Assembly (NCBI GenBank): GCA_020746995.1
Contig: JAGPXD010000004.1
Span: forward strand, 1,488,001 to 1,552,000
Direction of reading: 5' to 3'
From: Plectosphaerella cucumerina
Taxonomy: Eukaryota > Ascomycota > Sordariomycetes > Glomerellales > Plectosphaerellaceae
Length of the DNA: 64,000 nucleotides
Shown here: piece after piece, positions 59,056-64,000 of the stretch
How the letters are laid out: every line of letters starts with the position of its first letter
How positions within the stretch are numbered: position 1 is the stretch's first letter
The notes under the pieces: model-generated
What the model was told of the DNA's origin: nothing
The model's database searches: none
Seen by the model: the letters and a program-made list of their open reading frames with translations, nothing else
Position numbers and translations under genes: made by a program

Positions 59056-60820
59056 ATGATTCACAATACTGCCAACATGTCCGCTGCGGACGTCGACCTC
59101 TGGGAGCCCCTGACGAGCGATGTCGTCCTTGAAGTCAGGACGAGCAAGATGAAGAAGATGCCCGGCCTCGAGATCGAGTCTGGCATTGACAAGGCCCTCC
59201 GAGATGGCCCAATTCGGGTGTCCCGTCTTGGCCTCGAGGATGACGAGCACGACCCTACGTTTCACGGGGGCATCGATAAGGCCGTTCATGGATGTGAGTT
59301 CCTCCGCCATGTGGCGAAGAAAGGGGCTCACGCAGAATGATATCGTAGACTGCAGCTCCCACTATCCAGGATGGCAGTCCGAGTACCCCGAGGCCGCCAG
59401 CCGCTTCATCCCCGGCGGCTTCGGCGAGAACCTCGTCATGGCGCGGATGAACGAGCGCAACGTGTGCATCGGAGACATCTTCTCGGTAGGGAACTCGGTG
59501 CTCCTCCAAGTCAGCTTGCCGCGCCAGCCCTGCTTCAAGCTCAACCACAGATTTCAGCTCAAAAACTTTGCCCCGCGTACCAAGGACTCCAGCCGCACTG
59601 GCTGGTACTATCGTGTGCTGCAGGAGGGCGACGTCAAGGCTGGCGATGCCATCACGCTCGTTGAGCGCAAGTGGCCGAAGTGGACTATTGAGAGGATTCA
59701 GGAGTATCTTCACCGGAACCAAGATGACGTGGCTATTAACGAGGAGCTCGCCGAGATCGAGGCCATGGGTGAGGAGAGCCGGGGCGCTTTCCGCAAGAGG
59801 GTTGCAAAAGCGAGAGCAAAGGCAAAGAGGGAGGCAGCTGGTGGCAAAGAGAAGGGCGAGCGCTGGCGAGACTTTAAGATCACCGAGAAGAGGAAGGAGA
59901 CCGACCGAGTAGTTTCTCTCACCCTCGAGGCCGTTGTGCCTGATGCAGAGCCGGAATCACCTGGCAAAGGGGGTCTCCACGTCCGTCTCCTCCTTCCGAA
60001 TGGCTTGCAGAGGACATATTCACTCGTCTCGGGCGACTGGAACCGTTTCGAGCTCGGCGTCGCCCTGGAGCCAAAGTCTCGAGGAGGCTCTCGTTGGCTG
60101 CACAGCATCACGCCAGGGGAAGGGGCCCAGGTCAAAGTTGGTCGCATGACCACGGATGTCGCCGTCGCCAATGCCGCCAGCAATCATGTCTTCATCTCAG
60201 GGGGCATCGGCATCACGGCATTCCTCTCGCTCATGGAGAGCTACACATCCATCCACTACAACGTCGAGCTACACTACGCCGTGCGCTCGGCAGAGACAGA
60301 CTTTCCGTTCAGAAGTCGACTGGACGCTCTCCAGTCAGGTCCGTCCTCGGACGGTTTCACGCTGCATCTATACGACTCTTCCAAGGGAGAAAGAATGAAC
60401 GTCGACAGCATCGTGCGGGATCTCAAATGGAACAGCCAGCTCTACGTCTGCGGTCCGCTGAAGATGATGGACGCGGCGCAGCAGGCCGTGCGGAAACACG
60501 GCTTGGGCGAGGACGAGGTACATTTCGAGGCCTTTGCCGCCGAGACGGGGGGCGATCCTTTCCAGGCCGAGGTGGCCAACCGAGGCGGCAAGGTCATCAG
60601 CGTCGGGCAGGAGGAGACGCTCTTGGAGGCGTTGAAGAAGGAGTTTGGAAGTGCCGAGATCGACAGCAGCTGCGAGGTTGGCAATTGCGGCACTTGCAAG
60701 GTCGGTGTCAGGAGCGGCCGGGTCGAGCACCGAGGTACTGCTTTGACTGCTGCGGAGAAGGATAGCTCGATGCTGAGCTGCGTCAGTCGGGGTGTTGGCA
60801 GGATCGTTGTTGAGATCTGA
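59056..60820 (+). CDS. MOSC domain fused to ferredoxin-type reductase
   Basis: Exons 59056-59293 and 59349-60820 encode 569 residues (a 55-nt GTGAGT...GTAG intron splits the codon after DKAVHG). Residues about 20-190 form a MOSC domain: HGGIDKAVHGY, YPGWQSEYPEAASRFIPGGF and LPRQPCFKLNHRF, whose Cys is the candidate molybdenum-cofactor ligand. A YiiM-like helical insert follows. Residues about 230-470 are an FAD/NAD(P)H reductase (RTYSLVSGDWN, FISGGIGITAFLSLM, LYVCGPLKMMD). A plant-type [2Fe-2S] ferredoxin ends the protein, with Cys521, Cys526, Cys529 and Cys557. The fusion suggests electrons flow from NAD(P)H through FAD and the Fe-S cluster to a molybdenum site that reduces an N-hydroxylated or similar compound. 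The substrate is unknown. A second ATG lies at 59077. Confidence 0.92.
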
Positions 60821-61099
60821 GGCGGAAAGTGCTCTCGGGGGAAGTTGCTTGTCTGTGCATGGACGTTCCTCCAGATAATTATGGCTTCCACGGGCGAACC
60901 TTCCTCAGGACCCAAAATGACAGTCATTATGGGCCTCCTTCCCACCACGCCCAATCTCTTCGTCTGATACTGGAATCTTCCACTTCGCAATCCCAACCAC
61001 ACTCAACGCGAACGAGCATCATCCAACCATCAACACTCAGTACTGCTCTAGTTGAACAGAACCAAACAGCGTCCCTGTCCATACTCTTCTTCTGATACC

Positions 61100-62532
61100 A
61101 TGGTCAGTTCACTTTCTTCCGACCCGTTCTTCAGGGCAAAGACATCGGCCTCTTTGCCACTCTTCTGCCTCTGTCTTGTTTCGGATGCATTCACCTACGT
61201 CTCTGTCCACCTCCTTGCTGTTGCCGGGGATCCTGGAAGTCCTGATGCTGCTCTACAACTTTCTTCGTTCTCAGGTACTCTCTTGGCGCTTGGAATTCTG
61301 GTTGCCAGCTTCGTCGAATCATACGCCTTGGCCTTCCCCAGCGAATTGCTCGCCATGAGCTGCTTGATTCGCATGCTGAGCCACGCCACGATTGCGTTCA
61401 CCAACAGCATCGCCTTGAGACACATGGCCATCTTCCTTCATGGATTGGCTTTCGGAGCCACACTGGTCCAAGGAGTCTGGGCCACGACCCACGCTGTTCA
61501 CCGCACGACATCGCTCTTCATGGCCCTCATGCTGCCAACCAGCCTCATTGTTGGCGTGTACTCCGCCTATGCCTCGTTCTGGTATTCCGACTCAGCGACC
61601 CAGAACCAGGAAGCAAGCTTCAACTTCATGCTGGCCAACACATTCAATGTTGCAGGCTTTTGGTACGGCTTCGCAATCACTGCGGCACACAAGTACTTCA
61701 TGTCAGGGCTCTCCACTGTACTGGAGCCGTTGGTTCGAAATATGCATGAAATCGATCAGGCTGTTGCAAGTCTCCGACTTCCGGCGCATTCTCCTTCCGA
61801 GGAGGACGAGGAGATACTACTTAAGGACACAGAGCCTGTAGATCAGGACACATCGCAACATGTCGAGTTTTCACGATCCCGGACCGCGATGGATCTCTGG
61901 GGAGTGGTCATTGGGTTCATGCAGATGTAAGTCAAGGCACTTTCGAGTTCTGGGAGCCATCGACTCAAGAATGATCTTCTCACACTTACTACAGATCCTT
62001 CCTCGTGCCTGCTATCATGGAGCTGGCAGTGTTGACAAAGCCCTCCGTATCCTCCCAAGCCTGGGTGCTCGTATTCGTCGCGACTATCCCCATCATCTTC
62101 TTCGCCACGATAAAGTCCAACATCGACGCGCACTTCCCAGCATCGATCAGCATGGGGTTCAGTTCTCTCGCAATCGCCTTCTCAAGTACAGAGCGTCCAT
62201 TCTGCTGGGCACATCTGACACTGTGGCTTACCATCTGTGCAACACTGGCCTTCTACGTCGACGCTGTGCGAGAGGTCATGAAGGCAGTGGATGCTAAGCC
62301 TAGTCTCTCAAATGGCAGTCGACTGGTCATTTGGTGCGCCAGATTCGCAATGGCGGCGGCACTGGGCTGCTTGGCCGGCAGCTGTTTATCGGCCTGCCTT
62401 GAAGCTACTCTGCCGCTGGAACAAGGATTATCAGTCAGGAAACTTTCCATCTCAATGCTTCTGTCTTCTTTGGCCAATATGATGACGGCGGGTTTCAACC
62501 TTCGGAACGTGACCATTCGGCGCAGGGGCTGA
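61100..62532 (+). CDS. polytopic membrane protein of unknown function
   Basis: Exons 61100-61926 and 61995-62532 encode 454 residues; the 68-nt intron has GTAAGT and a TTACTACAG acceptor. I count about 9-11 hydrophobic segments. Examples are LLALGILVASFVESYALAF, MALMLPTSLIVGVYSAY, AWVLVFVATIPIIFFATI and LVIWCARFAMAAALGCLAG. A cytosol-type acidic loop (EEDEEILLKDTEPVDQD) separates two groups. There is no obvious transporter signature such as a MFS G-x-x-x-D/R-R motif, and I do not recognise a family. It follows the MOSC fusion gene on the same strand by 279 bases, so it has its own promoter. The start is in an ACCATGG context. Confidence 0.85.
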
Positions 62533-63367
62533 GGTAATGGTCATTGGGTGGGCTGCAACGGATGTTAGAGCTATTCCTGGGACCACAGGGTACCCTAGGT
62601 GAACAATAGTAGGAGTTAAGCAAGTCCGGCACTTATTGGTTGAGATTGAGTTGCTTTAAATAATGGCATTGGCCGTGTTTTTCCCCAGGCAAAGCCACTC
62701 CAGAGCAAGTGCTATTCCGATTCACGCTCGCGTCATGATCCGATCAAGATGGATGATTCTCGGACTACATACCTTCGTGCTATATATAGCTCTTCCACTT
62801 GAGAACTAGTTTTCTGGAGGGAAGACCTGGCCCAAGTCCAAGGATGCGCCCCTTGGGGGCAGTCGAAAGATCTCGTTTCTCCCTCCACACACACACACAA
62901 ACACCAACATCCGCTGCAGCCGAGACAATATTGCATCGCAATCAACCTGTAGGACAAGAAAACAACTCCACAGCCCTTTGCTAGGCCCGTCACACGGCGC
63001 ACAGTCCTTCCCTGCTTCTGCACTTTGGTGCAACCCGTCTCGGTGTCTCGCGGACCACGTCACCCGCACACGGACGAAGATCGAGGCATATAAGGCTCTG
63101 CCTTCTGGACCACGCGACTTCCCCAGAATGCCTCCTTTTAGATCGTACAAGCTGGTGTTGGGGGTGGGTTGTTAGACACCGCGGGGTGATGGTGGCTGCG
63201 CGGACCGGAACCCCTGACCATTGAGGCAACCAGGCTTACCCCTTTCGACCCCGGTGTAGAAAAAAAAAGCACACAACGCGCCTGCATGAACGAGAACTAC
63301 GTAAAGAGGGGGCCACAATGTGCAGGAAAGAGACGCTCGCTTGGTATTGAGTATTTCTGCCCGACTA
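62533..63367. other. intergenic region with a TATA-like site and CA repeat
   Basis: No supported gene. TATATATA at 62781-62788 and a (CA)n tract near 62886-62899 are the clearest features. An open frame for a 65-residue peptide (62978-63175, plus) lies about 190 bases after the TATA-like site but has no recognisable content. Confidence 0.5.
62781..62788 (+). promoter_or_regulatory. TATA-like site without an assigned gene
   Basis: CTATATATAGC is palindromic, so strand is uncertain. There is a pyrimidine-rich CTCTTCCAC immediately after it. No strongly supported coding region follows on plus, and the nearest minus-strand gene, the polytopic membrane gene, is on the plus strand and ends upstream. 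Confidence 0.3.
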
Positions 63368-64000
63368 CTACACGTTGGGCATCGTTGAGGAGAGAGCAAA
63401 GTTGAATCCCGAGGGCTGCCCGCTGAGCTCGTGGACCTTGGCGGGGACTACCCTTGCCCAGGAGGCCAGCGGCTCGCCCCCCTCTCCACGCGCGCTGTTC
63501 TCCATGACGAATGGCTCGGCCAGGCTGTCTGGATAAGGGAGGACGGCTCCGTCAGGCCAGTGCCTGCCGGCGAACCTTGAAGCGGGATCGAAGGAGACGA
63601 TGACGATGGCGAAGAGGTCGCCGTGTCTCCTCTTCCTATCGCCCTTGAGAGCTGATACGACGATTCTGTCATCCATGGCTGCGTGAGGAGTCTTGTAGAA
63701 CTCCGAGGGGCCCAAAATCTCGTTGAGAGCAGAAGTATCCGGTCCACCAGTCGATGACTTGGGGGGCCATGTCTTCATGATGTTGGGCTTGTCCGGGCTT
63801 CGACGGGAGATACACTGAAGATACAGCCCGGTGCTCTCACCCGTCTCATTGCTATTGCGCATGTCGACGAAGACATTACCCATGCGTTGGTAGGATCGGA
63901 TGAAGGATGAGCTGAAGAGGGGACGTGTAAACTCTGCGCCGTCATGGTGCATGGACTCCGGGGAGCGTTGCAGCTGTGGCGCCGGAAGAATCCCAAATTC
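63368..64000 (-). CDS. unknown protein, C-terminal part, cut by window edge
   Basis: An open frame runs without interruption from the window end to a TAG at 63368, giving at least 210 residues. The reading continues upstream of the first ATG in the window (63952) as EFGILPAPQLQRSPES, so the start lies beyond base 64000. The visible part is moderately hydrophilic (SFIRSYQRMGNVFVDMRNSN, IVVSALKGDRKRRHGDLFA, SFDPASRFAGRHWPDGAVLP). I do not recognise a domain. There is no membrane segment, and the two Cys-free thirds give no metal-binding hint. The composition and length without stops on a GC-rich background make it likely that this is a real exon, but it could be a shadow frame of something outside the window. 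Confidence 0.6.
   Translation of the reverse strand, partial: EFGILPAPQLQRSPESMHHDGAEFTRPLFSSSFIRSYQRMGNVFVDMRNSNETGESTGLYLQCISRRSPDKPNIMKTWPPKSSTGGPDTSALNEILGPSEFYKTPHAAMDDRIVVSALKGDRKRRHGDLFAIVIVSFDPASRFAGRHWPDGAVLPYPDSLAEPFVMENSARGEGGEPLASWARVVPAKVHELSGQPSGFNFALSSTMPNV

Overview
The window is nuclear DNA of a filamentous ascomycete, most likely a Sordariomycete. The evidence is a Woronin-body HEX-1 gene (a Pezizomycotina hallmark), GC-rich coding sequence, intron-poor genes with mostly 49-120 nt introns and CTRAC-like branch sites, and fungal versions of raptor/Kog1, a Tea1-type kelch protein, Rqc2 and Vms1. A Colletotrichum-like source is a guess from recalled protein sequences, not something I could test. 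I found 21 protein-coding genes, two of them cut by the window edges (the F-box gene at base 1 and an unknown gene at base 64000). I recognised no rRNA, tRNA, transposon, CRISPR or viral sequence.

Layout. 1-5.6 kb: an F-box gene (partial) and a DUF8035-like scaffold gene, both on minus. 5.65-10.3 kb: long gene-free stretch. 10.3-15 kb: bleomycin hydrolase (one GC-AG intron) and hex1, both minus. 17.1-21.8 kb: Rqc2/Tae2 and a methyltransferase-like gene, both plus. 22.1-28 kb: an unknown possibly caspase-fold protein, a Nudix hydrolase, a Cys-containing gene with an apparent one-base frameshift, and a small hydrophilic protein. 28.9-30.9 kb: Vms1. 30.9-36.2 kb: a 5.2 kb gene-free stretch ending in a TATA-box promoter for a GPI-anchored, CFEM-like wall protein. 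39.2-40.5 kb: a head-to-head pair of tiny paralogous Cys/His proteins. 40.6-47.7 kb: cytosolic aspartyl-tRNA synthetase and Kog1 on minus. 47.7-51.3 kb: gene-free. 51.3-55.9 kb: Tea1/kelch coiled-coil protein. 57.7-64 kb: Rrp7, a MOSC-reductase-ferredoxin fusion, a polytopic membrane protein, and a partial unknown gene.

Functional themes. Most genes are core housekeeping: ribosome quality control (Rqc2 and Vms1 about 8.5 kb apart), ribosome biogenesis (Rrp7), translation (AspRS), TORC1 signalling (Kog1), protein turnover (F-box, bleomycin hydrolase), and hyphal cell biology (HEX-1 for septal plugging, Tea1-like polarity protein, surface GPI protein). Gene models were built by hand from reading frames and splice signals. 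Across the 23 introns placed, 21 are GT-AG and 2 are GC-AG.

The most unusual items are the divergent Cys/His mini-protein pair with identical metal-ligand spacing, the two GC-AG introns, the long in-frame N-terminal extension of hex1, the frameshifted gene at 26.7 kb, and the unknown 638-residue protein with a possible degenerate caspase-like core.
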